Under the pieces are notes generated by a model, which searched no databases, was not told where the DNA came from, and saw nothing but the letters and a program-made list of their open reading frames with translations. Below are positions 1 to 7,123 of a stretch of 64,000 nt of DNA, piece by piece (the stretch's first letter is position 1; each line of letters starts with the position of its first letter). The stretch comes from Caballeronia turbans. GTDB lineage: Bacteria; Pseudomonadota; Gammaproteobacteria; Burkholderiales; Burkholderiaceae. The position numbers were made by a program, and so were the translations under genes. The stretch is taken from positions 26,971-90,970 of the forward strand of contig FCOD02000024.1 of assembly GCA_001544655.2 (NCBI GenBank). Reading direction: 5' to 3'.

Positions 1-521
1 AACGCTTGCGCAATGAACGGAAGCTGACGCTCGACGATTTATCGCGGGCGGCCGGCGTGTCGAAGTCGATGCTGTCGGAAATCGAGCGCGACAAGGCGAA
101 TCCGACGATTGCGGTCGCCTGGCGACTGACCAACGCGCTCGGCATCAGTCTGGATCAATTGTTCGCGCAGCAGAGGCCGGTCGAAGCAATCCGCGTTGCC
201 GGGCCGCACGAAATACCGACGTTGACCGGCGATAACGGTGGTTATCAGTTGCGTGTGTGGGGACCGATAGAACTAGCGGGCAAATTCGAATGGTATGAAC
301 TCACACTGCAATCGGGCGCCGCGCTCACGTCGAACGCGCATGAACCGGGGACGCGTGAGCACGTGACGGTGCTAAACGGGACGATCGAAGTGGATGCGTC
401 GGGTTCGACGCGTCGGCTCAAAGCGGGAGAAACGGCGCGCTACGCGGCGGACGAAGCGCATGCGGTCCGCAACGTCGGACGCGCGGAAGCCAAGGCGCTG
501 CTCGTGGTGATTCACGGCTGA
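1..521 (+). CDS. XRE-family regulator with C-terminal cupin (5' truncated by window edge)
   Basis: The reading frame is open from base 3, so the true start probably lies outside the window; a TTG at 6 is the first possible start inside. Residues 5-55 form a Cro/C1-type helix-turn-helix (LTLDDLSRAAGVSKSMLSEI, then NPTIAVAWRLTNALGISLDQ). Residues about 75-170 form a cupin beta-barrel (HEPGTREHVTVLNGTIEVDA, then AGETARYAADEAHAVRNVG). This two-domain layout is typical of small-molecule-responsive repressors such as the SutR/PuuR type. The effector and targets cannot be read from the sequence because the upstream neighbour is outside the window. A parS-like palindrome follows 14 bases after the stop. 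Confidence 0.85.
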   Translation, partial: RLRNERKLTLDDLSRAAGVSKSMLSEIERDKANPTIAVAWRLTNALGISLDQLFAQQRPVEAIRVAGPHEIPTLTGDNGGYQLRVWGPIELAGKFEWYELTLQSGAALTSNAHEPGTREHVTVLNGTIEVDASGSTRRLKAGETARYAADEAHAVRNVGRAEAKALLVVIHG

Positions 522-535
522 CGCGTCCGCGGCAA

Positions 536-551
536 CTTTATGCGCACAAAG
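536..551. other. parS-like palindrome (one mismatch)
   Basis: The 16-mer CTTTATGCGCACAAAG differs by one base from the perfect palindrome CTTTATGCGCATAAAG found next to parAB at 9660 and 10509. It lies in a non-coding gap after the XRE gene, 9 kb from parAB. Distal parS copies within tens of kilobases of parAB are usual for Burkholderia replicons, so this is a plausible outlying ParB site. The mismatch lowers certainty. Confidence 0.5.
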
Positions 552-577
552 CCCGCGACAATAGTTCACCCGCAATG

Positions 578-608
578 AAAAACGGGACGCGCATCGGAGC
601 ACGTCCCG
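578..608 (-). terminator. Rho-independent terminator of the CsbD gene
   Basis: A 7-bp inverted repeat, CGGGACG (583-589) and CGTCCCG (602-608), is followed on the minus strand by five T residues (complement of 578-582). It sits 40 bases downstream of the minus-strand CsbD stop, as expected for an intrinsic terminator. Confidence 0.7.
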
Positions 609-648
609 CCGGAAACGGCGCCAACGTCGCGGCGCCGAAACGCCCGTC

Positions 649-837
649 TTACGGGTTCTTCTTCACAGTGTCCTTCAGATCTTCGCGCGCATCGCCCACG
701 CCTTTCTGGACCTTGCCCGCAGCCTGTTGCAGATCGCCCTTGGCTTCCTGAGCCGTGTCGCCAGTTACCTTCCCGACGCCCTCATTGATCTTGCCCTTGA
801 CCTGCTTGCCGACGCCTTCGACTTGATCCTTATTCAT
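649..837 (-). CDS. CsbD family protein
   Basis: A 62-residue hydrophilic, Gly/Lys/Glu-rich protein starting MNKDQVEGVGKQVKGKINEG. It has the repeated GKxKxxxGxxTGD pattern of the CsbD family, small proteins commonly induced by general stress; the molecular role is unknown. The ATG at 835-837 was chosen because GGGAG lies just upstream and the family motif begins there. A longer in-frame extension upstream is arginine-rich and looks non-coding. It is monocistronic, with its own terminator downstream. Confidence 0.88.
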   Translation of the reverse strand: MNKDQVEGVGKQVKGKINEGVGKVTGDTAQEAKGDLQQAAGKVQKGVGDAREDLKDTVKKNP

Positions 838-1055
838 CTCAGTTCTCCCGTGGTTTGCAGCGGTGTTGGCCGCGCGGTGCCGTCGAACGCACGCAGTAGC
901 GTCTGCGCGTTCAGCTCGGAAGATTTCCCAAGCATGGTTCCACGATGCGCTTCGACGGCCGGCACGCATAGCAGCGAATGTCTGAATCGCACGTAGGCGG
1001 AATCGCACATACACCCGGGTCGAGTAGCGCGACGCTATTTTCATTGCAACAAGTA

Positions 1056-1077
1056 CTGTATGTTTATACAGTATAAT
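1056..1077 (+). promoter_or_regulatory. LexA (SOS) box overlapping a TATAAT -10 element
   Basis: CTGTATGTTTATACAG (1056-1071) is a perfect match to the CTGT-N8-ACAG LexA operator. It abuts TATAAT (1072-1077), 27 bases before the start of the 118-residue gene at 1105. An operator touching the -10 box is the normal layout of a LexA-repressed promoter. No good -35 hexamer is visible. Confidence 0.8.
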
Positions 1078-1104
1078 GAGACCGGTTGGGAAAAGGGGTG
1101 AATC

Positions 1105-1461
1105 ATGGAGTCGAATGGCGAGAACCTGAGCAGGCGGCAGTTTGCCCGCGCCGTGCGCGACCTGGAGCGCATCACGCGTCAGATCGCAGGGCGTTACATC
1201 GACAAAGGCGTGCCGTTGACCTGGCGGCTATTGCACGCAATCGAGGCCGAGGCCGTCGCGGACCTCGGGTTTGCCGGACGGCACGAAGCCGCATTGCGTG
1301 AACTGTTTGCGCGTCCCGACGACTTTCATTTCCCTGAGACGGACGACGTAGTCGATGTTGCATCGTCCGACGCGTTGCCCGCCGTTTTCGCTTTCGCCGT
1401 AGACGCTTACGAGCGCGCAGCCCGACAAGGGCAACCGCGGGCGGTCATCGGCGCGCACTGA
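1105..1461 (+). CDS. Hypothetical protein, probably SOS-induced
   Basis: A 118-residue protein I do not recognise. It begins MESNGENLSRRQFARAVRDL and is rich in charged helices, with no signal peptide, transmembrane segment or metal motif. The central part (YIDKGVPLTWRLLHAIEAEA) and the acidic stretch FPETDDVVDVA are the most distinctive. The reason for interest is its promoter: a perfect LexA box over the -10 element. That suggests a DNA-damage-inducible product such as a small inhibitor or repair accessory factor, but nothing in the protein itself shows this. It faces the minus-strand DUF2252 gene. Confidence 0.72.
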   Translation: MESNGENLSRRQFARAVRDLERITRQIAGRYIDKGVPLTWRLLHAIEAEAVADLGFAGRHEAALRELFARPDDFHFPETDDVVDVASSDALPAVFAFAVDAYERAARQGQPRAVIGAH

Positions 1462-1469
1462 CGTGGCAC

Positions 1470-1499
1470 CCGGGGACGCGGCGATGCCGACGTCCCCGG
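1470..1499. terminator. Possible bidirectional terminator hairpin
   Basis: A 9-bp inverted repeat, CCGGGGACG (1470-1478) and CGTCCCCGG (1491-1499), lies between the convergent 118-residue gene and the DUF2252 gene. There is no clear T-run on either side, so intrinsic termination is only likely. Confidence 0.4.
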
Positions 1500-1526
1500 T
1501 TCCATCTCACCCGGCATCGAATAGCT

Positions 1527-2951
1527 TCAAGGCGCAAAGTCGGCCGACATGTCCGCATCGGAACGCGCTTCGAGCTTGCCGTTCCGACACGCGGCACGAA
1601 ACACCTCGTAATCCTTCTCCACCTGATCCGCGTAGCTCCGCCCGTAACGCACCAGCACTTCGGCCATGCGATCGCTGTTGCCGAGATAGCCCGAAATGTC
1701 CGGCGCGCGTCCGCCTGCCTTCGCGTGCGCGCGGGCAAGTGCCCAGCCGCAAAGCGCGGCGTATTCGCGAAAGGCGTCGTCGCTCAGGTTTTCGAGTTCG
1801 GCGGAAATTTTCATGTCGCGCAACTGACGGATGTACAGCGTACGTCCGAGCGGCCCTGTCGCCCAGCCGAGGAACGGGTCCGTGGCCGCCTGCATCAGAC
1901 GTTGACCATGAACGACGCGCTGTCCATCGTGCCCGGAATGGTCCACGTCTCTCGCGTGCTTCGCGTATCTCGCGACAACCGACGTCGATGCTTCCTTCAT
2001 CTGCAAAAAAAGCGGTTTGTCGTGGTGGTCGGTTAGCAACAGGACGAAGCAACGCGTGCCGACACTGCCCACGCCTACCACCTTGAACGCGACGTCCTGC
2101 AGCGCGAATTGCGACAGCAGCCTCGCCCGCTCCGGCGTCAGCGTGGCCACGTACTTCAGCATGAGCGCCTCGAAAATCTCGTCGCGCCTGCCTTTCAGCG
2201 TCATCCAGCCATCGTTTTTGTCGATCAGCGTGCTCTTGCCCTGAATGTGGAATACGGCAGGCGGCGCATCGCGAATGCGCCAGGCGTCGCAGGTCCGTTC
2301 CGCGAGCTTCGGCAGCATCGTCTCGTGCGTGCGGCGCGACGCCCGGTCGATGCCGCGCTTGATGCGCCGCCGCGCGTCCTCGCTCTGCAGCGTGTCGTGC
2401 ATGCGATCGAAAGTGATGCGCTCGTACCAGAGATCGAGCACGCTCATTTCGGCGTACTCGCGCAGATGCGTCTGATAGCTGCGCGCGGCGCGAAAAGCGA
2501 ACTCGTCGGCGGCAAGATCTCCGTGGCCGAGATGCCGACCGGCGATCGTGAAGCTCGCAACGAGCCGTTTCAGATCCCATTCCCAGGGTCCGGGCGCGGT
2601 TTCGTCGAAGTCGTTGAGATCGAAGATGAGCGCGCGCTCCGGCGTCGCGAAGCCGCCGAAATTGGACAAATGACAGTCGCCGCAAATTTGAATCGCGATG
2701 CCGCTGTCCGGCGTGGTGGCCAAATCATGCGCCTGCAAAATGGCGCTCCCGCGATAGAAGGTGAACGGCGAAACCAGCATGCGGCCGTAGCGCAAAGGGA
2801 TCAGCGCACGCACGCGGCCTTCGCTGCTTATCCGCAAGAGCTCGATCGGATCGCGGTCGATGTCGCCAATCGCCTCTTGTGCGCTTCGCGGCGTGCGCTC
2901 GCGCGCGGCGCGTCCCGTTGCACGGCGTTGCCGCCAGGATAGCTGGGGCAT
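1527..2951 (-). CDS. DUF2252 family protein
   Basis: A 474-residue cytoplasmic protein of the DUF2252 family, which is distantly related to aminoglycoside-phosphotransferase/kinase-like folds; its function is unknown. Typical family segments are visible: MLVSPFTFYRGSA near residue 60, the histidine-aspartate motif CGDCHLSNFGGF, and LIFDLNDFDETAPGPWEWDL near residue 110. The C-terminal KDYEVF region is also family-like. The ATG at 2949-2951 was preferred over the adjacent GTG because GGAG lies six bases upstream of it. It is monocistronic and divergent from the recombinase-like gene. Confidence 0.85.
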   Translation of the reverse strand: MPQLSWRQRRATGRAARERTPRSAQEAIGDIDRDPIELLRISSEGRVRALIPLRYGRMLVSPFTFYRGSAILQAHDLATTPDSGIAIQICGDCHLSNFGGFATPERALIFDLNDFDETAPGPWEWDLKRLVASFTIAGRHLGHGDLAADEFAFRAARSYQTHLREYAEMSVLDLWYERITFDRMHDTLQSEDARRRIKRGIDRASRRTHETMLPKLAERTCDAWRIRDAPPAVFHIQGKSTLIDKNDGWMTLKGRRDEIFEALMLKYVATLTPERARLLSQFALQDVAFKVVGVGSVGTRCFVLLLTDHHDKPLFLQMKEASTSVVARYAKHARDVDHSGHDGQRVVHGQRLMQAATDPFLGWATGPLGRTLYIRQLRDMKISAELENLSDDAFREYAALCGWALARAHAKAGGRAPDISGYLGNSDRMAEVLVRYGRSYADQVEKDYEVFRAACRNGKLEARSDADMSADFAP

Positions 2952-3137
2952 CACTCACTCCATTTTGCTCTTGTGCTTGCGGGCGGAAGGAAGCCGTATC
3001 GACGACAGTAGTGACCAAACGCACCGGCGGCAAGACAGTGTTCGACACTTTTGCGAACACCTCTGCTTGACGTTCCGCGCGTGAAGCCCGACCCTGTGCG
3101 CAGTGCAACACAGTGCGCAACGCGCCTTCCGAACACT

Positions 3138-4178
3138 ATGCCGAACACTCCCGATCTTTTTGACCAACAGCGCGCCGACTGGCAGGCCGATCCGCACGCC
3201 GCTTTCGATGCATGGCTCGCCCAGCAGTCGTTCCGGGCGTCATCGGCGGATGTGTATCGCGCGCAGTGGGGCAACTTTCTCGAGTGGCTGGCCGCGAAGC
3301 GCGCGACGCTGCATACGGTGCAACGTCCCGTGATCGAGCAGTTCGTCGCGCAGCTGGACATCCGACGTCCGCAACGCATGCGCTATCTGAGGCTGATCGA
3401 GCGCGTGCTGGATCATGTGCGCGAGGTGGAATCGGCGGCGACGAATCCGGCGCGATTCATCGCTCAGGACGGCAACGCGGCATGGCGCAAAGCGCGCGAC
3501 AACGAGCCGACCGGGTTTCTCACTCACGACGAGCGGGCGCTGCTCGTCGCGCATCTGTTTTCGCCTATGGGCGCGATGCCGGCCGGGCAGCGCTGGCGCG
3601 AGCGACGCGACCGGGCGCTGGTCGCCGTGTTTCTGGGCGGAGGCGTGAAAACGGGCGAAGCGGCGCAATTGACCGTCGACTGCTACGCGGCGGGCGCGCC
3701 GTATATCACCGTCGATGCGTCGAACCCGCTGTTGATCCGGCAAGCGCGGCTTGCGCCGTTCGCGGTCGAATTGCTCGACAACTGGATCAGCGAGCGCAAG
3801 ACGGCAGATCTAGCGGGCGAGCTGCTGTTTCCGGCCGCGTCGTCCGGCCGCCACATGCACAAGGCGACTATGCTGCGCGCGATCGACGCTGTCGTGGCCG
3901 CGTCCGGCATCGCCGCATCACGCGTCGCGCGAGCGAGTCCGCAGACGCTGCGCAACACGTACGCGGCGGAACACTTCGAAGACGGAACGGACCCCGAACG
4001 CGTCGGGCAATGGCTCGGATTTCAGCAGACGATCTCCGTGCATCGGCTGCTCCGTGCATGGCAGGATTGGATGGGTGAGCAAATACGGGAGCGGGATCTC
4101 GCTCAGGCGCGCGTTAGCGGAACGCCCGGCGGGGATTTACACACAGCCGTCGACGATCCCGAAAACCCTCACCTTTGA
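3138..4178 (+). CDS. Tyrosine-recombinase-like protein lacking catalytic residues
   Basis: A 346-residue protein with the two-domain plan of a phage-type integrase: a SAM-like N-terminal core-binding region (about 25-100) and a catalytic-type domain (about 125-320). Aligning by eye with XerC/D-type proteins, the first catalytic arginine is Lys171 (GVKTGEAAQL), the HxLRH box reads SPQTLRNTYA so only Arg272 remains, and the LGH box reads WLGF. There is no tyrosine after Tyr275, so the nucleophile is missing. The protein may bind DNA without cutting it. Its place between the DUF2252 and KfrA-like genes, beside the origin, hints at a replicon-maintenance role; this is inference. The start at 3138 (MPNTPDLF) is chosen over an upstream in-frame ATG. 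Confidence 0.75.
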   Translation: MPNTPDLFDQQRADWQADPHAAFDAWLAQQSFRASSADVYRAQWGNFLEWLAAKRATLHTVQRPVIEQFVAQLDIRRPQRMRYLRLIERVLDHVREVESAATNPARFIAQDGNAAWRKARDNEPTGFLTHDERALLVAHLFSPMGAMPAGQRWRERRDRALVAVFLGGGVKTGEAAQLTVDCYAAGAPYITVDASNPLLIRQARLAPFAVELLDNWISERKTADLAGELLFPAASSGRHMHKATMLRAIDAVVAASGIAASRVARASPQTLRNTYAAEHFEDGTDPERVGQWLGFQQTISVHRLLRAWQDWMGEQIRERDLAQARVSGTPGGDLHTAVDDPENPHL

Positions 4179-4202
4179 CCCGATACGCCCGCGAGACGGC
4201 TC

Positions 4203-5402
4203 TCACGATGCGCTGACACGCGCCGAGCGGATAAAGCCGTCGACAGCCGCGAGCTTGGATGACGCTGCACCCGATGTCCGCTCGCAGTTCGGGCAGGAGA
4301 GTTCGTATTCGTCTTCGTGGCGCTGAAGTTCCGGTTCGCCCGTTTCGCACGCCGGACAGGCGGGGGGCGCCACGACGTGCGCATCCACTTGCGTACCCAG
4401 TCTGGCGATTTCGACGGAACTCAGGCGACCCTCGGCCGCCAGCGACGCAATCAACGCACCGACTTCAGCGCTGGCCCCGGACTGGACACGCTGAGCGTCG
4501 CGCTCTCGAACGAGCGCATCGATTTCGTCGGACTGCGCCCGCACTTGCGATTCGAGCCGATCCGCGCGACTTCTTGCAGCGCTAAGTTGTTGAATGAAAT
4601 CAAATTCCTTCTGGCCTGCTTCGCGCGCGCCTGCCTGATAAGTAGCTGCCATGCCGCGCAAGGAGTCGAGCTCGACCAGCATCGGGTGAACGCGTCGTTC
4701 AGCTTCCTTGATTGCGTCCTTGATCTGCTGGGCGTAGTGCTCGGTGTTCTGGCGCAATTCGGCTTGCAGTTCGTCGACCCGGTCGCGAAGCCGCGCAGCC
4801 GACTCTTGCTCCTGCTGCAGGCGCGCCGCCAGGGTCTCGTTTTCCTTTTCCCAACGCGCGATGACCTCGCGTAGACCGGCCTGAGCGCCCGATCCCTCAT
4901 TGCGCAGCGCCTTCAGTTCGGCTTCCAGGGCGGCGATCTGTGCAGCGTTGGCTTCGGCGCGTGCCTCCGCACGCTGATGGGCCTGCTCGATCGCCTCGCG
5001 ACGAATGTTGGCATCCCGAACCTGCGCCTGCGCGGCCTGGACGGCCGCGTTGAGACGAGCTTTGTCGTCGTCGAGAGCTGCGAGTGCGAGTTTTTGAGCC
5101 TCGTCATAGAGCGCCGCCAGCAGTTCGCCTGCGCGTTGCTGCAACACCTCCGGCATCGCGCCGGCGTCGATGCGCACGCGCAGCGCCGTGCGCAGGCCCG
5201 CCCAAAAGGCTTCGATATCTTTGGGAATGTCGCTCGCGCTGCCCGTCTGTGTGAGTTCGCGGACGGTGGTGACTGAAGGTCGTATGCCGAGGTCGAAGAA
5301 AAGCCGCTTGCACGCGTGCTGAGAAAGATCTTGCCGTCGGGCGCCTGCGGTACGCATCGCTTCGATTTCCTGACGCAAGATGTCGCGGGTGTGCTGATTC
5401 AT
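4203..5402 (-). CDS. KfrA-like DNA-binding coiled-coil protein
   Basis: A 399-residue protein. Its N-terminus (about 1-110; MNQHTRDILRQEIEAM, then SVTTVRELTQTGSASDIPKD) matches the KfrA N-terminal DNA-binding domain. A long Ala/Glu/Arg-rich coiled coil follows to about residue 310. The C-terminus carries CPAC ... CPNC, a probable zinc ribbon that classical KfrA lacks. KfrA proteins are autoregulated plasmid proteins that aid stable inheritance. The gene reads away from the origin. In-frame ATGs at 5435 and 5426 overlap the palindromic operator candidate, so the ATG at 5402 was chosen; no start has a strong ribosome-binding site. Tail residues VDGFIRSA resemble nothing I know. Confidence 0.8.
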   Translation of the reverse strand: MNQHTRDILRQEIEAMRTAGARRQDLSQHACKRLFFDLGIRPSVTTVRELTQTGSASDIPKDIEAFWAGLRTALRVRIDAGAMPEVLQQRAGELLAALYDEAQKLALAALDDDKARLNAAVQAAQAQVRDANIRREAIEQAHQRAEARAEANAAQIAALEAELKALRNEGSGAQAGLREVIARWEKENETLAARLQQEQESAARLRDRVDELQAELRQNTEHYAQQIKDAIKEAERRVHPMLVELDSLRGMAATYQAGAREAGQKEFDFIQQLSAARSRADRLESQVRAQSDEIDALVRERDAQRVQSGASAEVGALIASLAAEGRLSSVEIARLGTQVDAHVVAPPACPACETGEPELQRHEDEYELSCPNCERTSGAASSKLAAVDGFIRSARVSAS

Positions 5403-5423
5403 GTCCGAGAATAAGCCGTTCAA

Positions 5424-5460
5424 CATAACGATCATAACGTTTTACGTGTTGAACGTTATG
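5424..5460. promoter_or_regulatory. Probable KfrA autoregulatory operator
   Basis: A perfect 8-bp inverted repeat, CATAACGT (5433-5440) and ACGTTATG (5453-5460), with a 12-bp spacer, plus a third copy of the half-site, CATAACG (5424-5430), in direct orientation. It lies directly upstream of the chosen kfrA-like start, where KfrA family proteins repress their own promoter. Binding is inferred from position and symmetry. Confidence 0.55.
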
Positions 5461-5546
5461 AAAATGGTTTGTTGATCTGCCCCAATGTCCCTGTCAGACC
5501 GCTTCCTGCCGTTTTAAGCATTCGAGCCGGCGTCGTCGAGGTTATT

Positions 5547-5631
5547 CGTGAAACATCCTGAGATTGTGGCTACAAGCCTATGATTTAGCAAGGGATTTAC
5601 GATATATGCGTTTTCCGGGCGATGTTTCACG
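5547..5631. repeat. 11-bp inverted repeat bracketing a relatively AT-rich segment of the origin
   Basis: CGTGAAACATC (5547-5557) and its exact complement GATGTTTCACG (5621-5631) flank 63 bases including TGATTTAGCA and TTTACGATATATG. The half-site GTTTCACG also recalls the half-site of the chromosomal parS palindrome. It may be part of the unwinding region or a second regulator's site. No gene is seen here. Confidence 0.5.
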
Positions 5632-5727
5632 CGTTTTGTATCGCAGCTAGCGAAAGAGACTCAGTGGCGCTTGAGAGTATTAGAAGTAAACACCCTTGAA
5701 CCTTGTTAACCCTGTTAACGCCGCGGT

Positions 5728-5750
5728 AAAGCCTTATCCCATAAGGCTTT
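5728..5750. repeat. 10-bp perfect dyad at the edge of the iteron field
   Basis: AAAGCCTTAT (5728-5737) and ATAAGGCTTT (5741-5750) pair perfectly around CCC. The dyad follows two GTTAAC copies (5705-5719) and comes 11 bases before the first iteron. It could be a host-factor site or a replication-fork or transcription barrier. Confidence 0.45.
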
Positions 5751-5761
5751 GCGGTTGATCG

Positions 5762-7003
5762 GGTGAGATTGTACGGGAACTATGGTGAAGCTATTCGGGA
5801 GGGATCGGTGACGGGCTTCGGGACAGTCAGTGAGCACCTGCGGGAGGGATCGTGAGGGGATTCAGGGAGCGTGGTAAACATCTAGGTGAGCGTATTCGGG
5901 AGACTAATACCCTGTCGGCGTTGCTATACGTGAATCCTCTCATGCCCAGCAATTGGGGAAAGGTGAGGATTCTCGGGAGGCGGCTAGATGGGGTGTTAAC
6001 TACATGTATGAAGTAATAATTCCCGACAGGTGAGCGTTTACAGGAAAGGTTCGGGAACGAAGGTGAGTCTTTTCGGGCGAATGTGCAACATTGCGCTGCT
6101 CCCTGGTGTAGTTTTGATCGAAGAGTGAGCTTTTTCGGGAGTAATGGACTGGCGGCCGGGGGTGTTGAGCCGCAAGACTGCCCCTCGCGACCGAAACTTT
6201 CAGGCTCGACGATGTAAGGTGAGCATTTTCGGGAAGAGACAGCGTAGTACTGGCGAACGTTCTGTAGGAAAAGTACCCAGTTTATGGTGAGGAAATCCGG
6301 GATGTCACTTTGTCGAGTTGGATGGAGAGCGAGCGCCGCCGCTTCGTCCTGATGTCGTAACTCCCGTGAAATCAGATAGATAGGCCGAGGCCCGCGTGGT
6401 TGTGATGAGGGATGGTGAGCAAATTCGGGAGCGGCTGGTACCGCTAGTTTTCTGTAGCACAGCGTCAAAAGGTGAGGCTTTGCGGGAGCCGGTGTCCGCA
6501 TAGCCACGCAGTGAAAGCGAGATAGGTGCCCAAAAAGGCGCGTTTTTCCGACGGCGACTCGCAAAGGTGAGCCTTTGCAGGAGCCCGAGGCCGTGCTTTT
6601 TGGTTCTTGCGCGCGCTTCAAGACTCAGTCGGTGAGCATTTACGGGAGGTTATTCCGTTGTGCGGACGCCGGGATAGGGCCTCGGCGTACATATAACGTC
6701 CGGTCCACCCGACTCGAAGGTGAGAGTTTTCGGGACGTCTTGCTGGGCTGGACGCAGAGTGAAGAGCGTTAGCGCTGGATTTGCACCTCAACCGTCACAA
6801 TCGCGTGCTAGTTCATGTTCAAGTGCCGGAATGTCTCTCGCGTACCACACCTCATAATGCGCCAAAAAAATCGCAGGTGAGTGTTTTCGGGACCTGCGTT
6901 CGGACGTTGCGGGCACTTCCAGAAATCCCCGCATTTCGTTTACCCGTGCGGGCAGTGCTTATATGAGATGAACCCGATTGGTGAGCGGTGAGCGTTTACA
7001 GGA
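5762..7003 (+). repeat. Replication origin: iteron array of about 19 copies
   Basis: At least 19 same-orientation copies of a 17-mer close to GGTGAGCNTTTTCGGGA start at 5762, 5784, 5807, 5829, 5851, 5885, 5962, 6029, 6062, 6124, 6218, 6286, 6414, 6471, 6566, 6631, 6719, 6876 and 6987. The best copies are at 6218 and 6719; those at 5807, 5829 and 5851 are weaker. The first five are spaced 22-23 bp, two helical turns; later gaps run from 33 to 157 bp. This is the classic binding field of a Rep_3-type initiator, and the initiator gene follows. The 1.2 kb holds no convincing gene; a long minus-strand frame across it runs through the repeats and looks accidental. Confidence 0.88.
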
Positions 7004-7035
7004 GCGCACCGCAGTGAGTGGAATGATTCGGACCA

Positions 7036-7081
7036 ACCTCACCCCTCTATGGTGAAGTCGCCCCTATAGACGCGGTTCACC
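7036..7081. promoter_or_regulatory. Inverted iteron half-sites in the initiator promoter
   Basis: CCTCACC (7036-7042) and GGTGAA (7051-7056) face each other, and GGTGAA is repeated in inverse as TTCACC (7076-7081). These repeat the head of the iteron (GGTGAG) in inverted orientation just before the initiator gene. Rep_3 initiators commonly repress their own gene by dimer binding at such inverted half-iterons. Autoregulation is inferred. Confidence 0.5.
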
Positions 7082-7123
7082 CCGATGGGTATCCTTGCTC
7101 GCAATATCGATCCTGACCATCTC

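Noticed and set aside
5733-5742. DnaA box TTATCCCAT inside the dyad at the origin edge
   Set aside because: It departs from TTATCCACA and is better explained as part of the perfect inverted repeat.
5827-6621. A 264-codon minus-strand open frame across the origin
   Set aside because: It reads backward through the iterons (SRKCSPY-like pieces), has no family features or ribosome-binding site, and competes with a clear iteron field.
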